This document shows positions 42,033 to 50,460 of a stretch of 64,000 nt of DNA, one piece after another. Below the pieces are notes generated by a model. The model did no database searches and was not told the DNA's origin. It saw only the letters and a list, made by a program, of their open reading frames with translations. The DNA is taken from the NCBI GenBank assembly GCA_023387815.1, contig JAEWHK010000077.1, forward strand, positions 7,504 to 71,503, written 5' to 3'. This DNA is from Pseudomonadota bacterium. Its GTDB lineage: Bacteria; Pseudomonadota; Gammaproteobacteria; Burkholderiales; Burkholderiaceae_B. Position numbers and translations under genes: made by a program. Numbering within the stretch: position 1 is the first letter of the stretch; each line of letters starts with the position of its first letter.

Positions 42033-42935
42033 CTACTTGTTGGATAAACCCCAGACATACGCAGCCAGCATACGAATCTGATCTTCAGACAGGATATGTT
42101 TCTGTGCTGGCATGGTGCCCTGGCGGCCATGCAGAATCGTATCGATGATGGTGTCCTTGGAGCTGCTATTGAGCCACACCGCGTCGGTCAGGTTGGGTGC
42201 GCCCAGCGCCTGGTTGCCTTTTCCGTCCATACCGTGACAGGCAAAGCAGACCTTTTTGTAACCGGCCTCACCGACATTCAGTAGCGTAGGATCATGCGCC
42301 AGACCAGAAAGAGACCGTACGTAGTTAGCAATCTCGTTTGCCTGTGCAGGCGAAATCATTGCACTCAAAGGTGCCATGACGCCATGTCGTCCTTCGGTGA
42401 TGGTTTTCAATATGGCTTCGGGAGATCCGCCATACAGCCAGTCGCCGTCGGTCAGGTTGGGGAAATTGGGCGCACCTTTGGCATCAGACCCATGGCATTG
42501 CGCGCAATTGTTCAGAAAGAGCCGTTTACCAATTGCGTGCGCTTCCGTGTTTCGCGCAAGTTCCTCTACGGAAAGACCTGAGAACTGCTCGAACAGCGGT
42601 TTGATCTGCTCATCCAGCTGCTGGCGTTCACTCACAACCTGTTTTGCTGAAGTAAAACCAAGCAGACCGGGGAAAGAACCCAGTGCTGGATAAAGCAGCA
42701 TGATGCCCAGGGCAATCACACAAAGCCCGAGATACATGAAGGTCCACCAGCGTGGAACCGGATTGTTCAGTTCGCGCAGATCATCGTCCCAGACATGGCC
42801 GGTATCTTCGACCTCTACAGGTTTCTGCTTCAGCCAGCGGCGCTGACTGAACAACAGCCAGAGACACCAAACCACGCCTGTGAGCGAGACGATCGCAATG
42901 TAATAGCTCCAGGAATTACTGAAAAAATCACTCAT
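42033..42935 (-). CDS. ccoP: Cytochrome cbb3 oxidase subunit III (di-heme CcoP)
   Basis: The 300-residue protein has two N-terminal membrane helices (about 10-30 and 65-82), as in CcoP of Betaproteobacteria, and two c-type heme motifs, C144AQCH148 and C230FACH234, in the periplasmic part. It passes electrons from soluble cytochromes to CcoO. DRDLRELNNPVPRWW-like sequence (DDLRELNNPVPRWW) before the second helix is a CcoP hallmark. The ATG is 2 bp after the ccoQ stop. Confidence 0.96.
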   Translation of the reverse strand: MSDFFSNSWSYYIAIVSLTGVVWCLWLLFSQRRWLKQKPVEVEDTGHVWDDDLRELNNPVPRWWTFMYLGLCVIALGIMLLYPALGSFPGLLGFTSAKQVVSERQQLDEQIKPLFEQFSGLSVEELARNTEAHAIGKRLFLNNCAQCHGSDAKGAPNFPNLTDGDWLYGGSPEAILKTITEGRHGVMAPLSAMISPAQANEIANYVRSLSGLAHDPTLLNVGEAGYKKVCFACHGMDGKGNQALGAPNLTDAVWLNSSSKDTIIDTILHGRQGTMPAQKHILSEDQIRMLAAYVWGLSNK

Positions 42936-42937
42936 TT

Positions 42938-43102
42938 TTAATAACCTTTACCACGAGTTGTCGTTTCTTCGTCAGGGACGGCGAACGGCAGACTGGCAGC
43001 TTCTGCATTATCTTTCACACGATGCCCAGACCAGGCCCAGGCAATAATGCCCAGGAACGTAATGATCGATATGATGGTAACGACGCCAATCAGAATATCC
43101 AT
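42938..43102 (-). CDS. ccoQ: Cytochrome cbb3 oxidase subunit CcoQ (FixQ)
   Basis: This 54-codon gene fills the gap between ccoO and ccoP. The protein starts MDILIGVVTIISIITFLGI, has one membrane helix and continues IAWAWSGHRVKDNAEAASLPF, matching FixQ (helix, then a W-rich end and an acidic tail). It stabilises the interaction of CcoP with the CcoNO core. It is too short for many gene finders. Confidence 0.9.
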   Translation of the reverse strand: MDILIGVVTIISIITFLGIIAWAWSGHRVKDNAEAASLPFAVPDEETTTRGKGY

Positions 43103-43128
43103 GATTTCACCTGTCCCCGATTCGCGCG

Positions 43129-43791
43129 TTACTTGGAAGCAGCCGCGTCTTGCTGCTGACGCAGCGCTGCGGTGTAGCCAACGCCAAGGTTCTGCAGATA
43201 GGCAACCAGAGCATCTTCCTCTGTTTTGCCTTTCAGGGCCTCAGGGGCTTCCTCGATCTGCTTGTCGGTATATGGCACGCCCAGAGTACGCAACGCATTC
43301 ATACGCGCCTTGATATCCCAGTTTGAGACGTCTTTGTGCTGCAGCCAGTAGTAACCGGGCATATTGGACTCTTTCACGACGTCACGCGGATTGCGCAGGT
43401 GAATGCGGTGCCATGTGTCCGAATAGCGCTGACCTACACGGGCCAGATCGGGACCCGTGCGTTTGGACCCCCACAGAAACGGATGATCATAGACAAACTC
43501 GCCTGCCACGGAATATGGGCCGTAGCGGGAAACCTCGGACTGCAGTGTACGGATCTGTTGTGAGTGACAACCTACACAGCCTTCCTTGATATACACGTCG
43601 CGACCAATGATTTGCAGTGGCTGTAGCGGCGCAATGCCTGGCGACGCCTGCGTGGTGGAATGCTGGAAGAACAGCGGCACAATTTGCACCAGGCCGGCTG
43701 CTGCGACGACGAGGATCGAGAAGATAATCAGAAGACCAACGTTCTTCTCGAGTGTCTCATGAGTAAAGATGCTCTTTTTTTGATTCGCCAT
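43129..43791 (-). CDS. ccoO: Cytochrome cbb3 oxidase subunit II (mono-heme CcoO)
   Basis: The 220-residue protein has one N-terminal membrane helix (about 18-42) and one c-heme site, C72VGCH76, in YIKEGCVGCHSQQIRTL. HPFLWGSKRTGPDLARVG and MPGYYWL are characteristic; the methionine in the latter is the distal heme ligand. The start at 43791 (MANQKKSIFTHETLEKN) is preferred to a 28-residue upstream extension. It follows ccoN by 10 bp. Confidence 0.96.
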   Translation of the reverse strand: MANQKKSIFTHETLEKNVGLLIIFSILVVAAAGLVQIVPLFFQHSTTQASPGIAPLQPLQIIGRDVYIKEGCVGCHSQQIRTLQSEVSRYGPYSVAGEFVYDHPFLWGSKRTGPDLARVGQRYSDTWHRIHLRNPRDVVKESNMPGYYWLQHKDVSNWDIKARMNALRTLGVPYTDKQIEEAPEALKGKTEEDALVAYLQNLGVGYTAALRQQQDAAASK

Positions 43792-43801
43792 GATAATTCT
43801 C

Positions 43802-45277
43802 TTAAGCAGCGGTAACTGATTGAGTGGAAATACGGGCATCATGTCCGGAGAACTCAGGCACCTGAGGATTAACACCCTTGAGCCCGCGAATGGTCATGAT
43901 CGTGTTGTACAGCATGACGATGACTCCACCCAGGAAGCTGACGCCACCCAGTACGCGGATGATGTACAGCAGATGTTTGGAAGCCAGCGCCTGCACGAAC
44001 GCATAGGTCAGTGTGCCGTCGGCTTCTGTTGAGCGCCACATGAGGCCTTCCATGACACCGGCAATCCACATGGATGCGATGTAAAGCACAACCCCGATGG
44101 TGGCCATCCAGAAGTGGGCTTCAACCAGAGATTTGCTGTACATGTTTTCACGACCATAGAGTCGGGGAATCATGTAGTACATGCTGCCGAAAGTAATCAT
44201 GGCCACCCAGCCCAGCGCGCCGGAATGCACGTGAGCAACTGTCCACTCTGTATAGTGGGAAAGCGCATTGACAGTGCGAATGGACATCATGGAACCTTCA
44301 AAGGTTGCCATACCATAAAAAGACAGCGCGACGACCAGGAATTTGAGAATAGGATCGGTGCGCAGTTTATGCCAGGCACCGGACATGGTCATGATCCCGT
44401 TGATCATGCCACCCCATGATGGTGCCAGCAGAATCAGAGAGAAGGCCATACCCAGGCTTTGTGTCCAGTCTGGCAGTGAGGTATACAGCAGGTGATGCGG
44501 ACCCGCCCACATGTAGGTAAAGGCCAGCGCCCAGAAGTGGACAATGGAAAGCCGGTATGAATAAATGGGCCGATTAGCCTGCTTGGGCACGAAGTAATAC
44601 ATCATGCCCAGGAAGCTGGTGGTCAGGAAAAAGCCCACGGCATTGTGACCGTACCACCATTGCACCATGGCATCCTGCGCACCTGCGTATGCGGAGTAGG
44701 AATTGAACCAGCTGTATGGCAGTTCGATATTGTTGAAGATATGCAGAATGGCAATGGTCAGAATGAAGGAACCATAGAACCAGTTCGCAACATAGATATG
44801 CTTCATCTTGCGTTTGGCGACTGTGCCAAAAAACACGATGGCATAAGCAACCCAGACCAGCGTGATCAGGATATCAATCGGCCATTCGAGCTCAGCATAT
44901 TCCTTGCTGGTGGTGAAGCCGGCAGGCAAAGAAATGGCTGCGGCAACAATAACCAGCTGCCATCCCCAGAATGTGAAAGATGCCAGTGGTCCACAGAACA
45001 ACCGTGTCTGACAGGTGCGTTGTACAACATAGTAGGATGTTGCAAACAGTGCACTGCCGCCAAAGGCAAAAATCACGGCGTTTGTGTGCAATGGCCGAAG
45101 ACGTCCATAGCTTAGCCAGTCAACAAAATTGAGTTGTGGCCACACGAGCTGCGCGGCGATAAATACGCCAACGCCCATGCCCACTATTCCCCATACAATG
45201 GTCATAATGGCAAATTGCCTTACGACCTTGTAATTGAAGTTCTCCGATTTTGCGGAGAGCGCATTCTGCGTACGCAT
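43802..45277 (-). CDS. ccoN: Cytochrome cbb3 oxidase catalytic subunit I (CcoN)
   Basis: The 491-residue protein has twelve membrane helices and the six histidines of the oxidase core, visible in LRPLHTNAVIFAF, WWYGHNAVGFFLT, WAGPHHLLYTSLPDW and TVAHVHSGALGW. The catalytic tyrosine in YSYRLSIVHFWAL sits on helix VII, as is specific to the C-type oxidases. It reduces oxygen at the heme b3-CuB site with high affinity and pumps protons. AGAGGAAAG precedes the ATG. An FNR box stands 61 bp upstream. Confidence 0.97.
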   Translation of the reverse strand: MRTQNALSAKSENFNYKVVRQFAIMTIVWGIVGMGVGVFIAAQLVWPQLNFVDWLSYGRLRPLHTNAVIFAFGGSALFATSYYVVQRTCQTRLFCGPLASFTFWGWQLVIVAAAISLPAGFTTSKEYAELEWPIDILITLVWVAYAIVFFGTVAKRKMKHIYVANWFYGSFILTIAILHIFNNIELPYSWFNSYSAYAGAQDAMVQWWYGHNAVGFFLTTSFLGMMYYFVPKQANRPIYSYRLSIVHFWALAFTYMWAGPHHLLYTSLPDWTQSLGMAFSLILLAPSWGGMINGIMTMSGAWHKLRTDPILKFLVVALSFYGMATFEGSMMSIRTVNALSHYTEWTVAHVHSGALGWVAMITFGSMYYMIPRLYGRENMYSKSLVEAHFWMATIGVVLYIASMWIAGVMEGLMWRSTEADGTLTYAFVQALASKHLLYIIRVLGGVSFLGGVIVMLYNTIMTIRGLKGVNPQVPEFSGHDARISTQSVTAA

Positions 45278-45310
45278 AACTTTCCTCTAAAGAAAAAAAA
45301 CCATACTTCC

Positions 45311-45316
45311 ATCTTA
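45311..45316 (-). promoter_or_regulatory. -10 of the ccoN promoter
   Basis: On the minus strand TAAGAT lies where the -10 should be for a start near 45304. That start is about 41 nt from the centre of the FNR box, the class II geometry. Confidence 0.55.
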
Positions 45317-45337
45317 AAGAGATCACAGGAAGGTGAC

Positions 45338-45351
45338 TTGATAAATATCAA
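45338..45351 (-). promoter_or_regulatory. FNR box of the ccoNOQPGH operon
   Basis: TTGAT-AAAT-ATCAA is a perfect match to the FNR consensus TTGAT-N4-ATCAA. It lies 61 bp before the ccoN ATG, so low-oxygen activation by the FNR protein encoded at 39.1 kb is expected. Confidence 0.85.
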
Positions 45352-45460
45352 GCACTACTCAGACGTCTGTGAAACTTTCTGAAAACAAAGAAAAGTGAGG
45401 AATACGACGTCACGGAAAACAACACATTGCCTGTGAGTGACCGGACGCTGCCCTCCTTTG

Positions 45461-45676
45461 TCAGCTGCCCGAAGGATCGCTTGCGGAAGGACGCGATGAT
45501 GCTGGCGATGCGTCCGGCGCTACGACTTCGTTTTCAATATCTTTGTCCAGTAAAATGCTGCGGCCATTCTGGTCGCTGTCTTCAAACTGACCTGCCATGA
45601 CGGCCCAGTAAAGAACGCCACCAATCACCATGACGAACAGGAACGCGAGAAACACCAGAAGAAAAAATACGTCCAT
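45461..45676 (-). CDS. ccoS: Cytochrome oxidase maturation protein CcoS
   Basis: The 71-residue protein has one membrane helix (about 3-27, LVFLAFLFVMVIGGVLYWAVMAGQF) followed by FEDSDQNGRSILLD, the conserved CcoS motif that is acidic and ends in Leu-Leu-Asp. CcoS is needed for cofactor insertion into cbb3 oxidase. It begins 6 bp after the CcoI-like gene and belongs to its transcript. A Pro/Ser-rich tail follows. Confidence 0.9.
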   Translation of the reverse strand: MDVFFLLVFLAFLFVMVIGGVLYWAVMAGQFEDSDQNGRSILLDKDIENEVVAPDASPASSRPSASDPSGS

Positions 45677-45682
45677 GGTGAG

Positions 45683-46663
45683 TTACACCGGATGTGAGCG
45701 CATTGCATCGGTGTGAGCGATGCCGGGGTTGTCAACGGAATAGGTGCGATAAAAATGCCAGGCGTAGCAGGCGACGGCGAGCGAAGAGACAAGCATGGTG
45801 ATTGCGGCCAGCCAGGGCTGTACCCAGCCGATCATTGCCAGCGGAATCATAAGTAAATGCCACGCGAGAGAACCGTAAAGACAACGGTACGCCACGGTGA
45901 GGGTTTGTCTGCGCAATTGCGCAAGCTGATGATCTGACAACGAAGGGACAGACAGAACAATGCCGCGCGCGGCAGCCTGAGCCGATGGCGCTGCCATGGC
46001 CATGGCACAGGGACAGCTCATAACGAACAGGGCAACCAGAACCGGGATAGCCTGCTGCGCGTCGATAAACCAGTACCAGACCAATGCCGACAGGATGGAA
46101 AGCGCAATCTGTGTGAGAACAAAGTAAAGCCCTACCCTGTTGGCGATCAATGAAAGCTGTGCCGACTCCTGTTCCAGCAGGCCTTCCGCGGCACTGCCTG
46201 CAGACTGTCGCGCGGACAAGGCCAGATACCTGGCCGTGAGCACAAAGGCGACGAACATGGAGATGGATTCGAAGTAGACTTCGCCCGACTGGCGAAAGGT
46301 TGCGATTGCACTGGGAACGAAGGCAATAATGATGCCCAGTCCGATAGGCCAGTTCATGGAGCGCTGATGCACATCCTGCCCCTGGGACGAGTAAACGCCT
46401 TTCCAGATGGGCCACGCACAGTACAACAGCAAGGGAATGGTGAGTACCAGGCTGCACCAGTTGAGCACAACAACGGCTGTGTCCAGCGTATCAGCGGTTT
46501 CCGCTTCCAGATAGCCATGGCGCAGGTAGCCTGGAAAAGCAAACATCATGACCTGCATCATGATCAGCCAGGCAAGCCCGAGGCGCGCAAGCATATGCCG
46601 GCGCTGCTGACGCGCTTGCGGGCTGAGATTGTCCGGGACGAAAAAGATGGATGTTGGCTTCAT
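45683..46663 (-). CDS. CcoI/FixI-like protein reduced to the membrane part of a P1B-type ATPase
   Basis: The 326-residue protein follows FixI/CcoI copper ATPases in the membrane part but lacks all catalytic soluble domains. It has about eight hydrophobic segments, with the ion-binding motif SCPCAMAMAAPSA at about 218-230. The actuator domain between helices 4 and 5 is reduced to about 30 residues, and the region after CPC, where DKTGT and the nucleotide domain should be, is about 25 residues (SVPSLSDHQLAQLRRQ) before the last two helices. The N-terminal metal-binding domain is also missing. The frame is intact. It precedes ccoS and has its own FNR box. Confidence 0.8.
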   Translation of the reverse strand: MKPTSIFFVPDNLSPQARQQRRHMLARLGLAWLIMMQVMMFAFPGYLRHGYLEAETADTLDTAVVVLNWCSLVLTIPLLLYCAWPIWKGVYSSQGQDVHQRSMNWPIGLGIIIAFVPSAIATFRQSGEVYFESISMFVAFVLTARYLALSARQSAGSAAEGLLEQESAQLSLIANRVGLYFVLTQIALSILSALVWYWFIDAQQAIPVLVALFVMSCPCAMAMAAPSAQAAARGIVLSVPSLSDHQLAQLRRQTLTVAYRCLYGSLAWHLLMIPLAMIGWVQPWLAAITMLVSSLAVACYAWHFYRTYSVDNPGIAHTDAMRSHPV

Positions 46664-46671
46664 ACCGTCCG

Positions 46672-46677
46672 ATCATA
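46672..46677 (-). promoter_or_regulatory. -10 of the ccoI-like gene
   Basis: TATGAT on the minus strand lies at the distance expected from the FNR box and would place the transcript start at about 46665, only 2 nt before the ATG at 46663. A leaderless or nearly leaderless mRNA would result. Confidence 0.5.
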
Positions 46678-46699
46678 GTATTGATCGGACAACGCCATA

Positions 46700-46713
46700 T
46701 TGATCTATATCAA
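46700..46713 (-). promoter_or_regulatory. FNR box of the ccoI-like/ccoS genes
   Basis: TTGAT-CTAT-ATCAA is a perfect FNR site between the cysM stop and the ccoI-like start. It is the second perfect site in the window and makes common low-oxygen control of the oxidase and its maturation genes very likely. Confidence 0.85.
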
Positions 46714-46733
46714 GCTAATACCCATCGAATGCG

Positions 46734-47648
46734 TCAGACGGGGTTAAATACCCCTTGCGACAGATATCGGTCGCCGCGATCGCATACGATAAATACGATG
46801 GTGGCATTGTTCACCTTCTCTGCTGTCCGCAGTGCCGCAACCAGCGCTCCGGCAGAGGAAATGCCGCCGAAAATGCCTTCACTGGCCGCCAGGTGTCGTG
46901 CCATGTCCTCAGCTTCCTGCTGGGATATCAGCTCGAACTGATCAACCCCGGCCGGATTGTAAATGGCCGGTTGGTATTCTTCCGACCATTTCCGGATACC
47001 GGGAATGGATGCACCGGGTGCCGGCTGTGCGCCGATGATCTGGATCTTGTCGTTACGCGATTTCAGATAAGTGCCAACTCCCATGATGGTGCCGGTGGTA
47101 CCCATGGCACTGACAAAATGCGTAATCTGTCCCTGGGTCTGCTCCCATAATTCCGGCCCTGTGCCCTCTATGTGAGCCCTGGGGTTATCGGCGTTGGCGA
47201 ACTGATCCAGTACCTTGCCCTTGCCTTCGGCCTGCATGCTCATTGCCAGATCGCGGGCATATTCCATACCGCCCTTGTCCGCTGGCGTCAGAATGAGCTG
47301 TGCGCCATAGGCATTCATGGATGCCCGGCGTTCTACAGAGAGGTTATCGGGCATGATCAGAATCATCTTATAGCCCCGAATGGCGGCTGCCATCGCCAAT
47401 GCAATGCCGGTGTTGCCGCTGGTTGCCTCAATCAGCGTATCACCCGGCTTGATTTCGCCGCGTTCTTCGGCGTGGCGGATCATGGACGCGGCAGGTCGGT
47501 CCTTGACTGAGCCGGCGGGATTGTTGCCTTCCAGCTTTGCCAATATCACATTGCCTCGCGCTTCGCCCAGATGCTCGGGAACGCGCTGCAGACGAACCAA
47601 AGGCGTTTTGCCGATTGTGTCTTCGATAGTAGGATACGTAATGGTCAT
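46734..47648 (-). CDS. cysM: Cysteine synthase B (CysM)
   Basis: The 304-residue fold-II PLP enzyme makes cysteine or S-sulfocysteine from O-acetylserine with sulfide or thiosulfate. NNPAGSVKDRPA carries the PLP lysine and EATSGNTGIALA the substrate loop. LVRLQRVPEHLGEARGNVI and HIEGTGPELWEQT are typical of CysM and absent in CysK. The start at 47648 (MTITYPTIEDTIGKTPLV) matches the family; a 28-residue extension is rejected. The FNR box of the next transcript lies just after its stop. Confidence 0.93.
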   Translation of the reverse strand: MTITYPTIEDTIGKTPLVRLQRVPEHLGEARGNVILAKLEGNNPAGSVKDRPAASMIRHAEERGEIKPGDTLIEATSGNTGIALAMAAAIRGYKMILIMPDNLSVERRASMNAYGAQLILTPADKGGMEYARDLAMSMQAEGKGKVLDQFANADNPRAHIEGTGPELWEQTQGQITHFVSAMGTTGTIMGVGTYLKSRNDKIQIIGAQPAPGASIPGIRKWSEEYQPAIYNPAGVDQFELISQQEAEDMARHLAASEGIFGGISSAGALVAALRTAEKVNNATIVFIVCDRGDRYLSQGVFNPV

Positions 47649-47847
47649 AGTTATTCGATTTACAAGGTGTGTGCCAGCCTGAAAGCGCACAGGAGAGGCA
47701 GCTGATGAGATCCGCGGATGAATCAGGGGCAATTTACGCTGTAAGCTGTAAGCTATACGTCAGACGCAGCTCTGATCCGGTCAGTTCAATCATAGCATTC
47801 CTGCTGACATTCGGCGGCATTCTCCCCCTTGCAGGACATGGGCTTTT

Positions 47848-48432
47848 TCATGAGGTTTTGGCGGCCGAGTTCGACTGGGCATTTGATTTGTCGCCCGTTT
47901 CGCTGCGGGGTCGTGGACGAATCAGCATGGGCATGGCGGGCGCCACCCTCCCCTCAGCGCCTGAATATCGCAGTGATTGCCGGGCCGGAAAACGGCGACC
48001 CGAAGATCTTGCGGTCGATGTCCCTGTCGCAGACGTCATTGTGCCCGAGTCAATGGAATCGACGGGCGAGGACTTCGGAGCAGTGATGTCACGATGACGG
48101 CCTGACCCAGGCAGTCGCGTCTCACTCAGCCCCAGCGCCGCAACATCGCTGCCGGCAGTGACGCCCTGTTGTCGAAGCTTCTCCAGTTTCTTTGATCCGA
48201 AGCCCGGAATGCGTCTTCCAAAGTCATCCAGAGATAAAAAGGGCCCCTGCTGGCGTACAGACAGAATGCGCTCAGCCGTCTTGTCACCGATCCCTTTGAT
48301 GGAACGTAATTGAGCTTTCGTGGCATTGTTCAGATCCAGGCCGTGCGTCGATTTGCAAAACGCAAGAAACAGGATCAAGGCAAAAGAGACGCGAAATGCA
48401 AATGAGGTAGAAAGAGAAACGTTGCTGCGCAT
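47848..48432 (-). CDS. ComEA-like helix-hairpin-helix protein
   Basis: The 194-residue protein has a signal peptide or membrane anchor (about 11-31) and one double helix-hairpin-helix domain (about 33-90): DLNNATKAQLRSIKGIGDKTAERIL and FGRRIPGFGSKKLEKL. ComEA binds DNA in the periplasm during natural transformation. Typical Betaproteobacterial members stop after about 100 residues; this one carries a further 100 residues that are basic, Ser/Arg-rich and probably unstructured, which may also touch DNA. No other com gene is near. Confidence 0.85.
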   Translation of the reverse strand: MRSNVSLSTSFAFRVSFALILFLAFCKSTHGLDLNNATKAQLRSIKGIGDKTAERILSVRQQGPFLSLDDFGRRIPGFGSKKLEKLRQQGVTAGSDVAALGLSETRLPGSGRHRDITAPKSSPVDSIDSGTMTSATGTSTARSSGRRFPARQSLRYSGAEGRVAPAMPMLIRPRPRSETGDKSNAQSNSAAKTS

Positions 48433-48492
48433 AACGGAAACACCAATGAAAAAGCAAAATCATTAGTGTGCCCAAAGAACACTTTCTCTTGT

Positions 48493-48530
48493 ACGGCATA
48501 AAGACACCCGGATCCACCGGGGAATGCCGT
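48493..48530. repeat. Cruciform-like double inverted repeat behind hldD
   Basis: ACGGCAT (48493-48499) pairs with ATGCCGT (48524-48530), and inside CCCGG pairs with CCGGG (48507-48521). It begins 3 bp after the hldD stop. There is no T-run, so it may be a 3'-end stabiliser or a weak terminator. Confidence 0.5.
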
Positions 48531-48533
48531 GAT

Positions 48534-49529
48534 TCAGTCAGCCTTTTGCGGACGGAGCGTACGGATATAGCGGGAGACACCCTGCTCCACATCCAGCATG
48601 TCTGCTGTGAAACCGGCGGCACGCAATTGCGTGGTGTCTGCCTGGGTAAAGCTCTGATAGCGCCCTTTCAGATCATCTGGGAAGGGAATATAACGAATCA
48701 GGCCTTCACGTACCAGTGCTTCCAGCGGCAGACGCGGCTCATTGCGCTCTTCCCTGAGGGTATTGACGACGGCGCAGGCAATATCGTTGAAAGGCTGTGC
48801 ACGGCCGGTACCACAGTTGAAAATGCCGGATTGTTCCGAATGGTCCAGGAAAAAGAGATTGACTGCAACCACATCATCAACGGAAATAAAGTCGCGCCGC
48901 TGGCCGCCGTCTTCATAGCCGTCCCAGCCACCAAAAAGCCGAACATGGCCTTCCGACAGAAACTGGTTCATATTGTGGAAGGCAACCGAGGCCATGCGAC
49001 CTTTATGCTGTTCATTGGGTCCGTAAACATTGAAATAGCGCAGTCCCACTACCTGGGCGGTGCGATGCGCAAAGCGTTCACGAACCACCTGATCGAATAG
49101 AAACTTGGAGTAGCCGTACACATTCAGCGGCTTTTCATTTTCCAGCGCTTCGATATAGTTGGGCCCTGCGCCATAAACGGCAGCCGACGACGCATAGATG
49201 AAAGGTATGCTGCGCGCCTGGCAGAAATTGAAGAGCTCAAGCGTGACACGGTAATTGTTGTCCATCATATAGCGGCCGTTACGCTCGGTCGTATCCGAGC
49301 AGGCACCCTGATGGAAGATCGCCGTGACGGGACCGAACTGGCCGCTGTTGATGCGGGCCCGAAATTCGTCTTTGTCCATATAATCGGCGATCGTACCCGA
49401 ACGCAAATTGACAAATTTGTCTCCGTCGGTCAGATCATCGACGGCGAGAATGTCAGTGATACCCCTGTTGTTCAGACCGCGGACAAGATTGCTGCCGATG
49501 AAGCCTGCTGCTCCGGTTACGATGATCAT
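48534..49529 (-). CDS. hldD: ADP-L-glycero-D-manno-heptose 6-epimerase
   Basis: The 331-residue SDR enzyme converts ADP-D-glycero- to ADP-L-glycero-D-manno-heptose for the LPS inner core. GAAGFIG (6-12) binds NADP, ACSDTTERNG is typical of HldD, and Y138 with K142 in YGYSK form the catalytic pair. The second catalytic region (EQHKGRMASVAFHNMNQ) is present. It overlaps the hldA stop by 4 bp. The rest of the heptose route (gmhA, gmhB, hldE C-domain) is not in the window. Confidence 0.96.
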   Translation of the reverse strand: MIIVTGAAGFIGSNLVRGLNNRGITDILAVDDLTDGDKFVNLRSGTIADYMDKDEFRARINSGQFGPVTAIFHQGACSDTTERNGRYMMDNNYRVTLELFNFCQARSIPFIYASSAAVYGAGPNYIEALENEKPLNVYGYSKFLFDQVVRERFAHRTAQVVGLRYFNVYGPNEQHKGRMASVAFHNMNQFLSEGHVRLFGGWDGYEDGGQRRDFISVDDVVAVNLFFLDHSEQSGIFNCGTGRAQPFNDIACAVVNTLREERNEPRLPLEALVREGLIRYIPFPDDLKGRYQSFTQADTTQLRAAGFTADMLDVEQGVSRYIRTLRPQKAD

Positions 49530-50455
49530 GTCAGCTCCTCTGCACTTACAATGGATGTTCCCAGTTTACCTACTACTATACCACCGGCCTTGTTCGCCCA
49601 CTCGACCGATTCATGCCAGTCCATGCCGGCAGCGCGAGTGACCGCCATGGTCGCCAGGACAGTATCCCCGGCACCCGACACGTCAAAGACCTCATGCGCT
49701 GCGGCATCCACGTGAAATCGACCCGCATCGGTATATAGCGTCATACCCTGCTCGGATCGCGTGATCAGCAGGGCTTCAAGCTGCAATTGCTGACGCAGGC
49801 GCTGAGCAGACTCGGTGAGTTCCTCTTCGGATTTCCATTTTCCAACCGCCTGCTGCATTTCAACCCGGTTTGGCGAAATCAGACTGGCTCCAATGTAGCG
49901 ATGATATTCATCGCCTTTGGGGTCTACCAACACAGAGAGATTGCGCTCGCGCGCCAGTCGGATCAGCGGCTCGCAGTACTTGAGTACCCCTTTCGCATAA
50001 TCGGACAGCACAACGATGTCGTGTTGATCCAGCAACTGACTGTATTGCTGCTCCAGATTCTGCAGCGTCTGCTCATCAGGAAGGTAGTCAAAGTCTATGC
50101 GCAACAATTGTTGCTGACGTCCCAACACACGCATTTTGAGCGTGGTGTGCATGGCAGGATCGGGCAACAAATGCGTATCAATACCTGCCTCTTGTGCAAG
50201 TGTCGCAATTTGCTGTCCGGCTTCATCGTTGCCGACAATGCCGAGCAGCGTAACCTGACCGCCAAGGGCCAGGATGTTGCGGGCCACGTTGGCACCGCCG
50301 CCTAGTCTGTCTTCTCGTTTTGCGACCCGCACCACGGGAACCGGTGCTTCCGGCGAGATTCGTTCGACTTCGCCAAACCAGTAGCGGTCGAGCATCACAT
50401 CGCCAACGACCAGAACACGAACCTGTCTGATTTTTTCAATGGGAAAGACTTGCAT
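49526..50455 (-). CDS. hldA: D-glycero-beta-D-manno-heptose-7-phosphate kinase (RfaE domain I)
   Basis: The 309-residue PfkB-type kinase has GDVMLDRYWFGEVERISPEAPVPV at the start, GGGANVARN, and the anion hole and base in DVSGAGDTV (GAGD at 261-264). Unlike E. coli HldE, which carries a second nucleotidyltransferase domain, it ends after the kinase, as in Bordetella-type genomes. The ATG at 50455 lies 6 bp after the lapB stop, with AGAGGA upstream inside lapB. It acts in LPS core synthesis. Confidence 0.94.
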   Translation of the reverse strand: MQVFPIEKIRQVRVLVVGDVMLDRYWFGEVERISPEAPVPVVRVAKREDRLGGGANVARNILALGGQVTLLGIVGNDEAGQQIATLAQEAGIDTHLLPDPAMHTTLKMRVLGRQQQLLRIDFDYLPDEQTLQNLEQQYSQLLDQHDIVVLSDYAKGVLKYCEPLIRLARERNLSVLVDPKGDEYHRYIGASLISPNRVEMQQAVGKWKSEEELTESAQRLRQQLQLEALLITRSEQGMTLYTDAGRFHVDAAAHEVFDVSGAGDTVLATMAVTRAAGMDWHESVEWANKAGGIVVGKLGTSIVSAEELT

Positions 50456-50460
50456 ACCAC

